Shown: positions 36,866-49,990 of the stretch, one piece after another | Layout: each line of letters opens with the position of its first letter | How positions within the stretch are numbered: the first letter of the stretch is position 1 | NCBI GenBank assembly: GCA_021464245.1 | Contig: JADCRB010000027.1 | Coordinates: 1,276,736 to 1,340,735, forward strand | Direction of reading: 5' to 3' | Source of the DNA: Carallia brachiata | Taxonomy: Eukaryota > Streptophyta > Magnoliopsida > Malpighiales > Rhizophoraceae | DNA length: 64,000 bases | Made by a program: the position numbers and the translations under genes | Notes under the pieces: generated by a model | What the model was told of the DNA's origin: nothing | The model's database searches: none | Seen by the model: only the letters and a program-made list of their open reading frames with translations

Positions 36866-38373
36866 CCATTTTTTGATATTCCCAAAGCTTGATTGATTTA
36901 TAATCTTTATTATGCTTGACTGCCCCAATTCATTCCCCAAGAGTTTTTGGCTTGACTCCCATAAGTATTATTACATGATCTTGCAGCATTTCTATATCGA
37001 TCTCTATTAACCCTTAATAAATCTGAACAATAAGAAAAATATCGTTGTATGTCTAATAAAATTTATTAGATATGTAGTCTTTATAACAGTATAAGGTTGC
37101 ATATATAATAACCACTAATTTTGCAAACCCACATCTAATAAATTTACCCAAATTCTCTAGTGTAACGACTACTAGATTTTTAGTTAGTAGCATCTCTTTA
37201 TAATCAACTTCTTCAATTGCTTCACGCCACTACATAATTATCTCCATATAGGTGATTAAGAATCCAATAGCAAAAGATATAAGACAGCCTCTAGTAAAAA
37301 TTTGTTAATATTAGGCGCAATGCAACCTAAAAGGGGGTACATTGAGTATTTTTTGAATTTTGTTGATTTGGAATGTTGGTGATTTTTTCAACTCGTGAGA
37401 TTCTCAAAACTTCAAGCATTAGTACATAAAATATAATAATTAAACCAATAAAACAACGACGCACAATTGAAAATAAAGAGAGATAATGGAAGATAAGTGT
37501 GCATATTGGATTTATACTGGTTTGGCTCAAATTCGGGAGTCTAGTCTTTGTGGATTCACATTGAGATTTTCTTTCACTATCACTTTTTCTAAAGAAAACA
37601 AAACTCTCACACCTTAGGAACTTTGACAAATAATCACAACTTCTGAGAAACTTTACATAAAAACTCCTTTTTTTTCAAATACAACACACTTTAATTTTTT
37701 TTTTTTATCATAATTTCTTCTTCACAAGATAAAGTTAGTGAAAGTACTTCCAAAAGGGTATTTATCAAAGGGTTTTAAAACCCTTTATAAACACTCAACA
37801 ATAGCTAGTCGTTAAGCATTAATTTCATTCCATAAGAAGGTTTAATTCTATAAGGAAACTTGTGACTTGCTATACATATAGCTTTCTCTATTCGATCACG
37901 ATCTTTGTTTAATGACTAATCAACTAGCTATCTAGATTTGAGTAAATGAATAATTTCCTTATTCATCTTAAATCTTCCATGATCTTTTCAATGACTTTTT
38001 GTAAATAAGTATTTGACAAGGAGTGCAAGATCTTTTAGAGAAAAGTTAGCACAATCAAAAGAATAGGTATAGGATCTAACCAAAATAAAGGGATGATAAA
38101 ACAATGAATAGTTACCATATAAGCTCAAATCATACATTAAAAAAAATCAAAGATACAAATAAGCTCAATTAGTGAAATAGTTAGCATAAATAGTAGAGAG
38201 AATAAAGCCCAACAATGACCTAAATATCAATAAGAAAATAATCAATAAATAAGTAGAAATATGAAATTAAAGAATAAATTAAAGAGTTAAAAATATGGAA
38301 CCAATCAATGAAGAATAATGGGGACACATCAAAACCAATACACATGATCTAATACTTAACAGTTAAGGATGTG
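36866..38373. other. Repeat-like mosaic without a gene
   Basis: Positions 37320-37700 read in inverse contain CCGAATTTGAGCCAAACCAG next to a retroelement-like leader, resembling a plant LTR fragment, but no second copy occurs in the window. The rest is AT-rich. Confidence 0.35.
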
Positions 38374-38547
38374 GTTAATGCAACCAATGGAACTATGATT
38401 CTAGTTGATATACTTGCTAGTCCCATTAATGTTACTTTTCTTACTAACAAGAGCAAAGTTGGAGGAATCTTGTGGGTAGGCTATCCAAGCTAATCTGGAG
38501 GCAGTATCATAGTTAAAGTCATCTTTGGAGATTACAATCTAGGCGAC
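38374..38547 (+). pseudogene. Beta-D-xylosidase-like (GH3) gene fragment
   Basis: One frame reads ILVDILASPINVTF, then KVGGILWVGYP, a stop codon (TAA in place of a sense codon), then SGGSIIVKVIFGDYNLG. This follows the order of the ILWVGYPGEAGG...FGDYNPGG region of plant family-3 glycoside hydrolase beta-xylosidases. Only about 58 codons are left. It sits in a repeat mosaic, so it may be a captured gene fragment or a relic. Confidence 0.65.
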
Positions 38548-38929
38548 CTCTATAGGTCATGTGATAGTCAAATTTTCATCTTTTCTGTATTTCACCGTGC
38601 ATAAGTTAATTTGTAACCTTATATGTTGAAAATTTCTTTCAAATTATCAATTGGGAGAACCCCATTTATGCGATATCCAAAAGAGTATGCAAACCAAACA
38701 TGCGAGCCAATGCCATTAGGAGTTTCCCTAGAAGAATATAAAAATTTTATGCAGGATAATCCATATGTTAGTTTGGTTACCAGTTGAGTCCAAGTCAATA
38801 GTTGTTGTCCCATCCATGTTGTAGTTCATATTAAGTTTCACTCTCAATCCACAAATTTTCTTAATTGCCTCTACTAAATACTACTCTCAACTCTTATGGT
38901 ATTAATAGCCAAGCTATTGATGACTTTGC

Positions 38930-39480
38930 AGTTGGCATTAGCATGTGAGCACTGTTGCATAATCAGTATAGAGTTTCTTAATATGGCTTTGCGATCAAGA
39001 TTTCGCTCGCTGCCTTGTAATCTAGTTGTAGCCAAACAAAATAAACCTGGGCTTCTAGTAGATTAAGATCACTTGTGCCTTCAATCCAATAGAAATTTGA
39101 GGATATAGGTTAATACTTTAAGTATCCTTGGCTGATATTTCCTCAAACAAGGCTTTTACAACTTGTTTGATCCCATGTCCAAAATGACCTACAACACAAA
39201 TATTAAAATGTTAAAATTTTGTTGAATTCAAGTATTTAAACATGGCTTCTTTGTCGTTCTCTATGTTTCAAAAAAAATTTAGAATACTCTAGAAGTCTTC
39301 AAAATACTCTGAAAAGTCTTAGAATACTCAAGAATTCTATAGAATATACAAAAATATCCTAGACATCTGGAAAATGTTTAGACTTTTCTAAAATACTCTA
39401 ATAAGAATTAAAATGTTGGAGGCATTTTTAGATTTTAATGGATAGTTCTAGAATATTCTACAAAATTAAGATAAATTCAA
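38930..39480 (+). repeat. Repeat block plus truncated LTR, copy B
   Basis: Positions 38930-39190 match 54240-54560 in inverse (TAAGTATCCTTGGCT, CACTTGTGCCTNCAATCCAA, GTAGCCAAACAAAATAAACC). Positions 39190-39480 match the 5' part of LTR copies A and C and end before the TATA region. A perfect three-unit HSE motif, TTCTAGAATATTC, lies at 39446-39458. Confidence 0.6.
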
Positions 39481-41906
39481 GTTTTTATACTGCTAATAAA
39501 AATGTTTTCATATAAAGATTCATTCCAATGAAGCCAAAGTCAAAAGAGACAAGAATTACAAAACCATTTATTCTGAAAGTTGACTCACTCTAGAAAAAAA
39601 ACTCTGCAAAAACATGCAAGTTAAATGGTTGAACATTAAAATGCATTATTAATGATCATCAAAAATAAGAATTTTTATAAAAGTATAATTTATTTTGGGA
39701 TAAGAAAATGTTTTAAAAATAAATTTCCTATAAAGGTTTTATAATGCCCTAATTCTTAATTATATTAGTTGATATAAGAGGTATTTAGTTCGATTTTTAA
39801 GTTCAGTAGATAACTAGCTAGTGATAGTCATTAGATACTTAATTTTTTAGTGTTTAAAAAGACTAGCAAATAATTGTATTGCTTTTTTTTTTTTGTTACA
39901 ACAGTTGTATTGTTTAAAAAAATATAAACATCTAATTAAAGACCTCACTTTTACAATATTTATTGCTTCATTTTTTGTTTAGAATATAATTGAAGTTAGA
40001 TTATATTTAGATAAATTTGTCTAAAATTTAAAAGAATATAAAAATTGTCTAAAATTTAAAAATTTCTTTTAATATCTATAAAATGAGAGATGTCATTAGA
40101 AGAGCAGCATTCTGAATGATATATTCATTTCTTATATTGAAGGCAACTTTATTCCCACTCTCGTTTCCTGGGATTATTGAAAACTTGTCATACTCATAAA
40201 TACGTAAAATGGGTCATGTTGTGCTAGGCACTACAAAAAAAGAAGCTAAATTGTTTACAATTTACATTCTATAAAAACTCTGATTGATTTGAAGAACCTA
40301 CAATCCTAAAATCTCTTATATGATTTACATAAGTTTCTTCATATATATGTACAAATTGATGTCTGAGTCACTAATATAATATGCACTTTGATCATCAACT
40401 ATTTCATCATACCATTAAACATTGAGATCTAATCATACTTGCATGTTTACATTATTTACTTACGCATACTTTACCTTTTTCACAATGTTATTGATTTATC
40501 AAGTACACTGAGTTGGCTATGGTTATACTTAACTGTCAACTTTTTTTTAATACTTGTTTACATAATGTATACCATCTAACTATGTTCACTTTGTATTGTA
40601 TGAATCTCTGCCAATATTTTCTTAATGTTTTCTTGTCTATTTGGGTTCATACTAATCTTTCCTCATTTAAATTCTCTAGAAACCATTTAATTAGGAATAG
40701 GGAGGAGTAGGTGTACATTAATATTGTGTTTAGAAGATTGAAAAAGGAAGGGAGAGAGAGGAAAAAAGAAGAAAAAAGGTAAACACTTCTGTTTAAGAAA
40801 TGTTTTTAGAATAGAGGAAAGTGAAGAGAGGAAAACTAACTTTCCTTCATAGCTCACCAAAATTATTCTCTCAAAATTGAAAAGATTTGGGACGAAAGGT
40901 ATAGGGTATCTACATTTTTATTAAAAGATTATATTACCCTTATTATATATTAATAATTGCAAATTTACTTAAAACAACAAAAAATCTTTACATTCTTTAA
41001 AATTTTATTAATTTTTTTTAAAAAATGGTAAATATTATAAACTTAATAAACTAAATTTATATAAGTATTTCATACATAATTTACCAATCAAATATTTTTT
41101 GTATTATATATAATATTTTAGAGGATTAAATGAGAATTCTTATACATATTATTTTCCTCTCACTTTCCATCCTTTGCCAAATTTTTTTTTTTAAAATTTT
41201 TTCCCCTCCTATCATTTCTTTGTAAACACGAGAGATTATGAAAAATGTTCTATTATTCTAATAATCCTACCTTCCACTTTTATCTTCTCCATTCTCTTTT
41301 CCCCAAGAATTTTATCTATACAGTGTAAATAGAGATTTTTCTTATTTGTAACATGGTTGACTTAGAGAATGCATAGATATAAGATTTTCCATATGGATAA
41401 TGATTTTTATCCTATAAACTCTCCCTCAAGCATTTATCGAATCTTTAATTATTGAAATTTACCATATTGATTTAGGGATAAACTTTAGGTTTCTACCATA
41501 AATTAATACTTTATCAACTTTCATTTTTTTTCTTTTGGAAACTTCGTAAAGTGGTTTTCAGCAAAATAATCATGATCCTTTCCATATTAATGTATTTCCC
41601 ATTCATTTTTTTAGGCCTGCTAACATTGTCATATGTGGATTAACTAAATCACAATCACTTTAGTTATTTTTCTCTGTAAGTATTGGAAAATAAAGCTTAA
41701 TTCCATTTTCATTGCCATGTTGTTATAATTTGGTTACAAGCTAAGGTCCAATCGAGGATATTACTCATATCTCTAATGATAACAAGAAGAAAAAATAGAA
41801 AAAAAAAAGAGCGATCCATTGCATAAGACTTATATTATGAGATCTGGGAAATTGTCATACAAAAAGCTTTTTAAATGCTCTATGAAGCTTCATAGAGTGC
41901 ATGATT
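39481..41906. other. Intergenic, AT-rich
   Basis: Downstream region of the minus-strand GARP gene; its 3'UTR is in the right end. A MITE-like stretch with purine- and pyrimidine-rich ends (about 40730-41300) is suspected but not bounded. No gene seen. Confidence 0.45.
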
Positions 41907-44900
41907 TTAAGCAAGAGTGAGCTCAAGTGAAATATCATTCACATTTGAAGTCTTACTTTTGTTCAACTTCAACAATGACGTCCTAGAGGCTCTTGATGAT
42001 GAGTTGATTGACAAAGATAGCTTGTCATCATCCACCGTTGCTGCAATCTCAGCCAAGTCTTCCAAAGTTTGATGATGATGATGATTTTTATCATAAGCAA
42101 AGGCATCTACTGGCAATTCATCATGCTCATTGACCTCTTGGACCTAATGACAAATGGAGAAAAAAAATCAACAGTTTAAAACCCTTATTACATGATTTTG
42201 TCATAATTTGCATTTTTATAAGAGAAAGAAATTAACCCACCTCGGTCCTGCAGCCCTGAAGTATGTCCTTGAAGATGATATAGGATTTTGGTTGCTGCTT
42301 ATTCCACCCTCCACTCGTTACATCTTCATGTGAGGATGGCTCCTTCACTCTTTTTCCAATCCACATCTCTTGCAACTTCTCTTTCCTACAAAGACTCCCA
42401 ATTGATCAGAAGGTAACCTTTTCACAATCCATTCTTACTCTGACTAGAAATGAGAAATCTTTAAAAATGGCAATTAACAAAACATGAAGAAAAATAATAG
42501 GCTGAAAAATTATTAAAAAAAGGGGGAAAAAAAACACATGAACCTCATGATTGATAAGACTGACAACTGAATAATATTTTTTTAACAAAATGATTCTGAA
42601 ATTCAGTTGATAAACTGGCAGTATTAATAATAATCCTTTGACTATTTTTTTTGTAAATTATCTTTTTTTATATAGTTCAATTATCTATTCTTACGTAAGT
42701 CATCTAATTAATTATTATTATATGTGTGAACACAATTTTTTTATAAAGTGAAAGAAAAAGATGTATCAGTACACAAAATCTGGGATAGTGTTTTATTTTT
42801 CACCTTCTTGCTGGCAAGCCCAAAGTTTTGAGAGAAAAATCGCAATTGGGAGGATGAACTCCAAGTTCTTGACACATAAATGCATTGTCGTTGAATCCCT
42901 CGTCTTTGAAGTTATGATTCCTTCGGCAATGCTTTGTGTCCAATTGCGAGAAGGAGCTTGAATGTTGACATTGACTAGTTGCCTTGTCTTTATTATTCTT
43001 TGCTGCCATCGCCACTTCTAGAACAACAAGGCATGACATGAGCTAAATTAAGAAGCGTAATGCATAAATATCATATATACTAAGATTTTTTCTAAGTTTT
43101 TTATTGTGTAGAGTCAAGTGTAACGTAAACTAATGAAGTTTTCTTCAACTACAACAAAGTTGGGAGAAACAGTCAGAAATATACAGTTTTACCTAATATT
43201 CTCACAAAAATACTATCTGCGTGACTTGGATTATGAATTTCAAGTTATAATAATGTTGTTTTGCAAAAAAAAGAAAAAAAAAAAGGTAAAGGTTTAGTAT
43301 GCAAGTAAAAGAGAATTGCTAGTTGTTACTTTTAATTAATTTTAACTTTTGACATAAAAGGGGATCATTTTCTAGACTAATTAATCCTGTTGTAACTCTG
43401 ACATAACATCCAAAAAGAATAACTGCACACATGCAACAATTTTTGTTTTCTTCTAACACAACAAATAATCTTGGTAATGGAAAACGGGGCTTTCAATAAA
43501 AGCAAAACTGTTCAAGAATCTTTCTGCATACATCATAATTTGGTCTCTAAAAAGAATTTGTTGAATCATACAATATAGTAACAAGTATACACATCATTAC
43601 CCTTGGGATCATTAACGTGATTATTTTTTTTTTTAAGATTAGATGGCATCTTTACTAGCATGTTACCATATATTAATTCGAAATGTCATAAGAAACTAAA
43701 TCTAAGAAAAAACATTGTAGAAGGGAATAGTTATTGCTAATGTATTGTACCATTATTTATTGAATGATGTGATTTTTTAAACTGCCACATCTTCATTTTC
43801 CCATACCAATGATCAGTGAAGGCTTTATGATATTATCCAAATTCAAAAGTCTCTCACGAGAGATTAGACTTATATTTTAGAGATTTCAAGTTCTAATGTT
43901 TAGAAGTGAGAGTGTGAAATTTATAAGAGAAAAAAACTACTTTCATTATATAACTTATGACCCAATGGACCTTTTAATGGATAAAAAAAAAAATCTAAAT
44001 TTTAATTTTGATTATCAAAAATTTCTTGGATGAACCATACCATTGTAATTTTCTTTCTCAACCAAAATTTACAATATAAGTGCAGACAATGGTTCAATGT
44101 CAAATTTGTTCTTTTCTTTTTCTTTTTTTTTTAAATAACAAAAAAAAGTCTTGCATACCTATGCCAGCAAAAACATCAAGAGAGTATGCATTAAATATAT
44201 TTTTATTCTTTTTTCTAGCAAATAAATGTAAGCATCAAACAACCAATAGTTTAGTTGCCATAGAAATGAGTGTGCACATACCTTGAACCATCTGCTCATG
44301 CTTCATGCTCCTGTACATCTATGCATAGGATGAATAAAAAGATGTGAAATAGCCTCTCATATGTATCATATCATCAGGCTTAAATATATATTTGCACACA
44401 CAAAAATGAAAATAAAATTTTTTAATTATTTCAACTTTTCAAATTAGGCAGCCTTGATAAGAACCTGCAGATGGCTCTTTACATGGGATATGGTTAGGCC
44501 CTTCACATCCATTATTTGCAAAACCATCTTTGGAGTAGCTCCTACGATTCAAAACACATAATTAATTTATTAGTTAATTAAAACCTGCGGCTAAAAACAA
44601 ATGGATGAAAATTGAAATTTTCACGCCCTTTGTGTATATATTTATTATTTTTTTTCCCTAATTTTGATATGAAGTTGTCCACAAAAAGGCAAAAAGGAAG
44701 CATCTTTAAGGAAATTTCAGAAACTAATAAGTAAGAAAATATAATTAATCTAAGGACTAGCTAATTAAGCTGCTTACTGTCTTCTCCACCAAGCCTTTCT
44801 ACTGCATGGACAAAGCACTGATGAAGATCAGGAGTCCATCGAAGCCGAGGTGTTTTGGATCGAATATAAGGCCTAACCATGGGCAATCTCAAGCTCCTCT

Positions 44901-45099
44901 CTTGCATAATAATATTAATATTCTCATGATCTGAAGTAGTTGTTGGAGTATAGTGACCCGAATCCTTACTAGAGACTCTTATCATCAGTTCACTATTAGG
45001 TGACTGTAAAGAACAGTCATATTTACCATTGTCAAGAGAAGATGATAAAGACCCTTTTGAGCTACAAGAGCTCTGATCACCATACACTGATCTATTCAT
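41907..45099 (-). CDS. GARP/MYB-like transcription factor with C-terminal EAR-type motif
   Basis: Probable nuclear transcriptional repressor. Exons (minus): 45099-44778, 44541-44465, 44318-44282, 43017-42804, 42385-42241 and 42143-41907 (1032 nt, 343 aa), GT-AG with matching phases. The single MYB-like GARP domain lies at about 84-134: PRLRWTPDLHQCFVHAVERL, ATPKMVLQIMDVKGLTISHV, then KSHLQMYRSMKHEQMVQ. This is the At2g38300/At2g40260/At1g14600 group, recognised from memory. The C-terminus DISLELTLA contains an LxLxL repression motif. A Ser-rich N-terminus and a His run (HHHH) near the start of the last exon are also seen. A long (GA)n tract lies just upstream of the ATG. No lesions were seen. 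KANADI-like or MYB-CC proteins are related alternatives, but no MYB-CC coiled coil is evident. Confidence 0.9.
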
Positions 45100-45112
45100 T
45101 GTGATCTATTGT

Positions 45113-45114
<2 letters not shown>

Positions 45115-45156
<42 letters not shown>
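45115..45156. repeat. (GA)n microsatellite in the GARP gene 5' leader
   Basis: About 20 GA units, read as (TC)n on the transcript strand, ending 16 bp upstream of the start codon. Pyrimidine-rich leaders of this kind are common in plant genes. A second, imperfect GA tract lies at 45244-45268. Confidence 0.9.
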
Positions 45157-45159
<3 letters not shown>

Positions 45160-45574
45160 AGAGTACCAAACAACCTATACAATATGGCTATACATGGCCT
45201 TTGCTGATCAGACAGAAACATAAGAAAAGAGAATAAATACTGGAGAGAGAGATAGAGAGAGAGAGAGAAAAAAAAAAGAGTGTGAGACTTGGTTGCATAG
45301 TTTTGTCATGATGTACAGCTTTTTTCTCACTCTTTGTTTAATGCCCAGTTCTTTCTAGTTTTTAGTTTACTTGGGTTACGATTGGAGTTGAGAAAAAAGT
45401 GGAAACTTCTATGCATAGAATTTCAAACTCTTTTGGGGTTTGGGTTCAATAATGTCTTCATGATTGAATGAAAATGAATGGGCTGAGGACTTTGTATCAT
45501 ACATATTATGGTACCATTTTATTTTGGTCATGATAATTATATATATATATATATATATAAAGATAATTAATATC

Positions 45575-45730
45575 TGGTGCTCTTAGGACAACTGGTTAAG
45601 ACATTTTATTGAGATTTTTTGATTTTGTATTAAAGAAAGATAATTAATGTCTGGTGCTTTTAGGACAATTAGTTAAGATATTTCATTGAAATTTTCAATT
45701 TTGTATTCAAATCCTAATAATTCTATTCCT
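45575..45730 (+). repeat. Tandem tRNA-like repeat heads
   Basis: Two consecutive units contain GATAATTAATNTCTGGTGCTNTTAGGACAA(C/A)T(G/A)GTTAAGA followed by TTGATTTTGTATT. The first part resembles an A box and GTATTCAAATCCTA in the second unit resembles a box B, so they may be fragments of a SINE. A (TA)n tract (45539-45560) precedes them. Confidence 0.4.
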
Positions 45731-48304
45731 TTTTACTGACTTTAAAACCTCCTTGTAAAAAAAAAGGTGGAGTGTAGATGGTCACAAGATTAAAATTTTA
45801 CACCTTATTTTTCTTCAAATTCTTATAAAATATGAATTTAGAATTAATACATTTAATAAGAATCAAAGCTTGAATAATACAATAATGATTATATTGACTT
45901 TGCCAACTATTTTTACAATTACATTTAAAAATAGAGAAAGATGTAATTTGCATCATGCCGTTATCTTTCTTCTTTTAGTCAAGTCCTAATTATTATGAGA
46001 GAATAATTGAATGTCAAATTGAATTGAATAGGTAAATATCTAAAATATTCTTTTACAACCTTCTTTGCTTTGAATAGGTAAATATCTAAAATATTCTTTT
46101 TGGGGTCATATTTTGGAAAGTGAGACAATTAAAAAGTAAACACTCTCAAAATGGCACAATGAGGATAAATAAGGTTGATTTTGAGAGATTCGGGTACCGT
46201 TTTACAAAGAAACTATTTTCGTTATTTGAATTTGTGATCTTCAAGTTATAATAGAGTAATCTTAATTTGTCTTCAAAATGATGCAAGCAACAATTGCCCA
46301 CATTAATGGCCTAAACCGAACGTTGTAACAAGAAGTGGCATAATGAAGAGAAAGAAGACATACACACATAAGCCAAAAATTTGTATGTATATATATATAT
46401 ATATATAATATATATAAGAAAGAAAGAATAAAACCTTTACATGGATCCCCTTTCTCGATAGAATTGAAACGTCCATGATTTTGTAACTTTGCTTCCCTTA
46501 TTCCTTTCAAACACCCGCACAAAGTTCATTATTATTAGCCCTTTCTAGCCACAACACCATTCTTTCAAGCCCACGTGTTGCCACGCAACATGCTTCCCAT
46601 GTCAAGCAATTTCTCCATGCAAATAACACGTATATTTTTATGCGTCAGCCATATTTTTCAAAGATATGTGGGAGCTTGGTTATGAAGAAGTAATAAGATA
46701 AGACAACTTCAGCTAAGGCAGTATAATATATGCACAAATGAGGATTCAGCTTAGTTAGAGAAAAAGTGTATGTCTTCTATCGGCAAACTAGGGTTTGAAG
46801 TTTAGTTTTCTCTCTCACCTGTCCTCTTTTAATAAAAAGTTATCATCTTCACCATAGATAAAAAATAATATATATGTTTGAATGATGTAAAAAAAAATGT
46901 ATTATGCAAACTAGACTTCACTCCAATTTTGGGTTGAACTGAAATCGAACTAAATATAACTAGATCGAGAATCGATCTCATGTTCATGATTATAAAATAA
47001 AACTATGATAAGGAAGAGTCTATTTTGGTCATGGTATAGGATTTCTATGATTTTGCTTGACTCGGTGATTAAAGTAGATCGAAAAAAATTCGTGAACAAT
47101 CGGTTCGAAAACCCATCATAAAATTTAGATCAAAACATTTATAAGAGTTAGATCAAAAAAATCGTTTCATCTTTTGTTTTCCAATTAAGTGAGTATTAAA
47201 GTTATTTTTTAGGAATATGGTTTTTAATGAGATAATTATAAGATTTTCATATTAGTCTTTAATTTTTCCAAATTGTGCCTATCATTGCTCCTACTAACAT
47301 GGATCACATATATATATATATATATATATATATACATTGGTGTTTTTTGCGAGTATAGCATATACAAATTTATTTGATCATTTTTTTTTTCTTTCAACTG
47401 AACCCATTAAATTTTTTTCCACTCATATTTGAAGTTGAATTAATTTGACTCATATTTTTAATAATTCAAATTAGAAAATACCATATTTTTTATTATGTAC
47501 TACGATTAAAGTTTTCTTGTTAAACTAATAATTGTATATTATTCGCATCCATTGTCATATGGATTTATGTTGTTTGCATAAATTGCTATATTGTTTCCCT
47601 ATATTCGCACACCAACAGCCTTTTTAGAATCAGTTAGAAGAGTTATTGTTCAAGATTGATGAAAAGCTTAAATTCTCAGGTGGAGCCTATAACATGGCGA
47701 TGAACATAAAAAGGGGGCTTGCATCAACATCATTTGTAGCTCACTATAAACCTATTCTACGTAACAATTTCTTGAAAGAGAAAGTAACACAATGTGGTTT
47801 TAAAGGCTTAAGCTTGGAAGAATTTGGGAAATTTTGAAGTTGGTGACCGTTTTTCCTTGTCAGGATTAGGATATGGTTATGATGTGACTTATATATTATA
47901 TAGCTGACAAAGAGGTTGGAGAATGCAGAAGGCGGTTTTAAAAATGGGGAATATTCTTTTGGATGGATTTGCAGCAAACATGGACAAGTGTTCTTCATTA
48001 TCGTAAGCAAGAATAAATAATAGCAAGAAATTTTTGGACTTACGCTTAAGCTTTTGAAGCACCGAACTGATTTTTTAAGATGTTCTAAATTCTTTTGGTT
48101 TTATCTTTTGTATTGAGTTCTCAAATGTTTTGAACATTCAAAATGGTTAATCTATAAACCGGGAAGAAGATAGCTAGTTTAAGTATCTTGCACGGTGCTT
48201 CGCTCCATAAATTTATTGAGGACCCATTAGTCATGAGATTTTAGAAAGAAGGGCTTTAATAGAAGTGTAACTATTTAATTCTAAACTCTGCCCTCTTTAT
48301 TAAC
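45731..48304. other. Intergenic
   Basis: AT-rich, with (TA)n tracts at about 46387-46410 and 47308-47334 and a local direct repeat (GAATAGGTAAATATCTAAAATATTC at ~46027 and ~46075). A 63-codon frame at 47646-47837 continues as broken coding-like sequence to about 48010, but I cannot assign it to a family. Confidence 0.4.
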
Positions 48305-48400
48305 CAAAAAGGAAAAAAAAAAGAAGTGAAAGTCGAACTCCCAACCTCTCCGAAAAGATATGCTCCTTTGTCCAGCTCGGCTAAGTCGAGATAGTTAGTT
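48305..48400 (-). mobile_element. tRNA-related SINE head, truncated
   Basis: The reverse complement reads CTTAGCCGAGCTGGACAAAG (A-box-like), then GGTTGGGAGTTCGACTTTCA (box-B-like). The spacing between the boxes is tRNA-like. The 3' body and target duplication were not found. Confidence 0.45.
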
Positions 48401-48550
48401 CTCAAATGTTCTTGAAAGGATGAAAATGGTCAACAAATTCTTGATTTGTTTATTAATGAGTGATGACTAATGCATAAATCCTAGAAAAGCTAGCATAGGA
48501 ACTCGCCTGTGCCCACAACATTATTTGATATTAGAAAGAATGTAACATGT

Positions 48551-48818
48551 TGTGGTTTAGTGAAAACACCTCGAACATGCCAATTGTGAGATCTTAGGTT
48601 CGAGGGCGACCAGAGTATGCAGTGGGGCTAAACATACACAAATCTTATTAGATCTTCGAAAGGTCCAGCAATTAGGCTGGGTTTGTGGGTTGCCCTCGTG
48701 AGTTTGGTATCCCCACTGGCCTGACCTACTTGATGGGTTTTAATCGTACAATCCTCTGTAGTAGAACTGTAGGGCATCGCCCCTACTTTTCCATTTTCTT
48801 TATTAAAAAAAAAAAACC
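48551..48818 (+). mobile_element. SINE, ~268 bp, with 16-bp target duplication
   Basis: AAAGAATGTAACATGT is present at 48535-48550 and again at 48819-48834, perfectly flanking the element. The head TGTGGTTTAGTGAAAACACC carries an A-box-like motif and ATCTTAGGTTCGAGGGCGAC carries box B. The 3' end is a run of 12 A followed by CC. Together these define a tRNA-derived SINE. Confidence 0.88.
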
Positions 48819-48834
48819 AAAGAATGTAACATGT

Positions 48835-49470
48835 GGCCAATTGGGTCACTAACTTTACTAAGTTTTTGAATTTAGATCAAAGTTAACAATTTTAAAAATT
48901 TGTTAATTCAAGTCAGGAACTTTAATTCTATCCTTTTGAAGATCACGAACTATAAAAATTTTGTCAAAATGAGTCAGGGTACAATAATTATTGACATTTT
49001 GTTGAAAAAGTATAATTAATTTGTGTGATACTTTAAATGAATAATATTTAGTTAAACGTCAACTAATTTTTCTCTTTTTGCTTCACTTTTTCCTTTTTTT
49101 TTTTTTAAATTGAACTTAGCAGGCACTAAAAAGAGAAAGACACATAAATTTAATGATTATAATACTCACAATGATATTCTATTATGTCACACATCAATTG
49201 TGAATACCTTATGAACAAATCATAATTTTCTTTGTTATGAACTAACTCAATTTAATAAAAGTTTTAAAGTTCGTGACCTTGAATGAACCTTGAATGAACA
49301 AAAAGAAAATGTTTCTAACTTGAATTAAAAGACTTTTTGAAGTTTGTGATCTTAATTAAACAAAAAAAATCATAATCTAAATAGACAAAATTACCAAATT
49401 TGGTGATCCAACATGTCTTTATCACTATATTTTACCATAGTTAACTGTGGAGTGTCAAATTTGCTCTCAA
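48835..49470. other. Intergenic
   Basis: AT-rich; has internal inverted-repeat-like segments (GAACTTTAATT.../...AGTTCGTGACCTT) suggesting another decayed foldback element, but ends could not be set. Confidence 0.35.
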
Positions 49471-49480
49471 GCTAACCATG

Positions 49481-49980
49481 GGGATATGTATATTTTTGGT
49501 CATCAACCTTTAGGTTTTTTTACGTTTGAGTTCTAAACATTTTTGACATTTCATTTGACTTCTAAACTTTTTAATTTTTTTTTACCAAATCAGTCCCTCT
49601 GTTGACCAAAAGTGATCAATCTATTAAAAAATAATTTTAACTTTACAAAAAATTATTTAAAAAAAGATTAAATATATGAATTGAATGTCTTTTCTATCAA
49701 AAATATGCATGTTACATATTTTATTTGTATATTTGTTGATTAAAAAATATTTAATGTGCATATTTTGTTGATGAAAAAAATATTTAATTCATATTTAACC
49801 TTTTTTAAATAATTTTTATTAAATTAAACTCATTTATTAATGGATTGACCACTTTTTGTAACTTAAAGGACTAATGTCGTAAGAAATCAAAAGGTTTATG
49901 ACTCAAACGAAATGTCAAAAAGTTTAAGACTCAAATGTAAAAAAAATCTAAAGGTTTAAGACCAAAAATATGCATATCCC
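49481..49980. mobile_element. Intact 500-bp foldback MITE with 10-bp target duplication, copy 2
   Basis: Left end GGGATATGTATATTTTTGGT and inverse right end GGGATATGCATATTTTTGGT. The inverted match continues through CCTTTAGGTTTTTTTACGTT and beyond 100 bp. GCTAACCATG is repeated perfectly outside (49471-49480 and 49981-49990). Internal blocks (TTGATTAAAAAATATTTAAT, TTGATGAAAAAAATATTTAA) match 58142-58637 and 15818-16316. No coding capacity. The long TIRs and target length suggest a Mutator-like origin. Confidence 0.9.
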
Positions 49981-49990
49981 GCTAACCATG

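Noticed and set aside
38619..38813. 64-codon minus-strand frame, also readable on plus as YPKEYANQTCEPMPLG
   Set aside because: Neither strand gave a family I could name. It is not clearly part of the xylosidase relic.
47646..48010. Possible gene remnant on the plus strand
   Set aside because: Coding-like phrases (FKIDEKLKFSGGAYNMAMN) continue past stops, but no family could be recognised and no exon structure was found.
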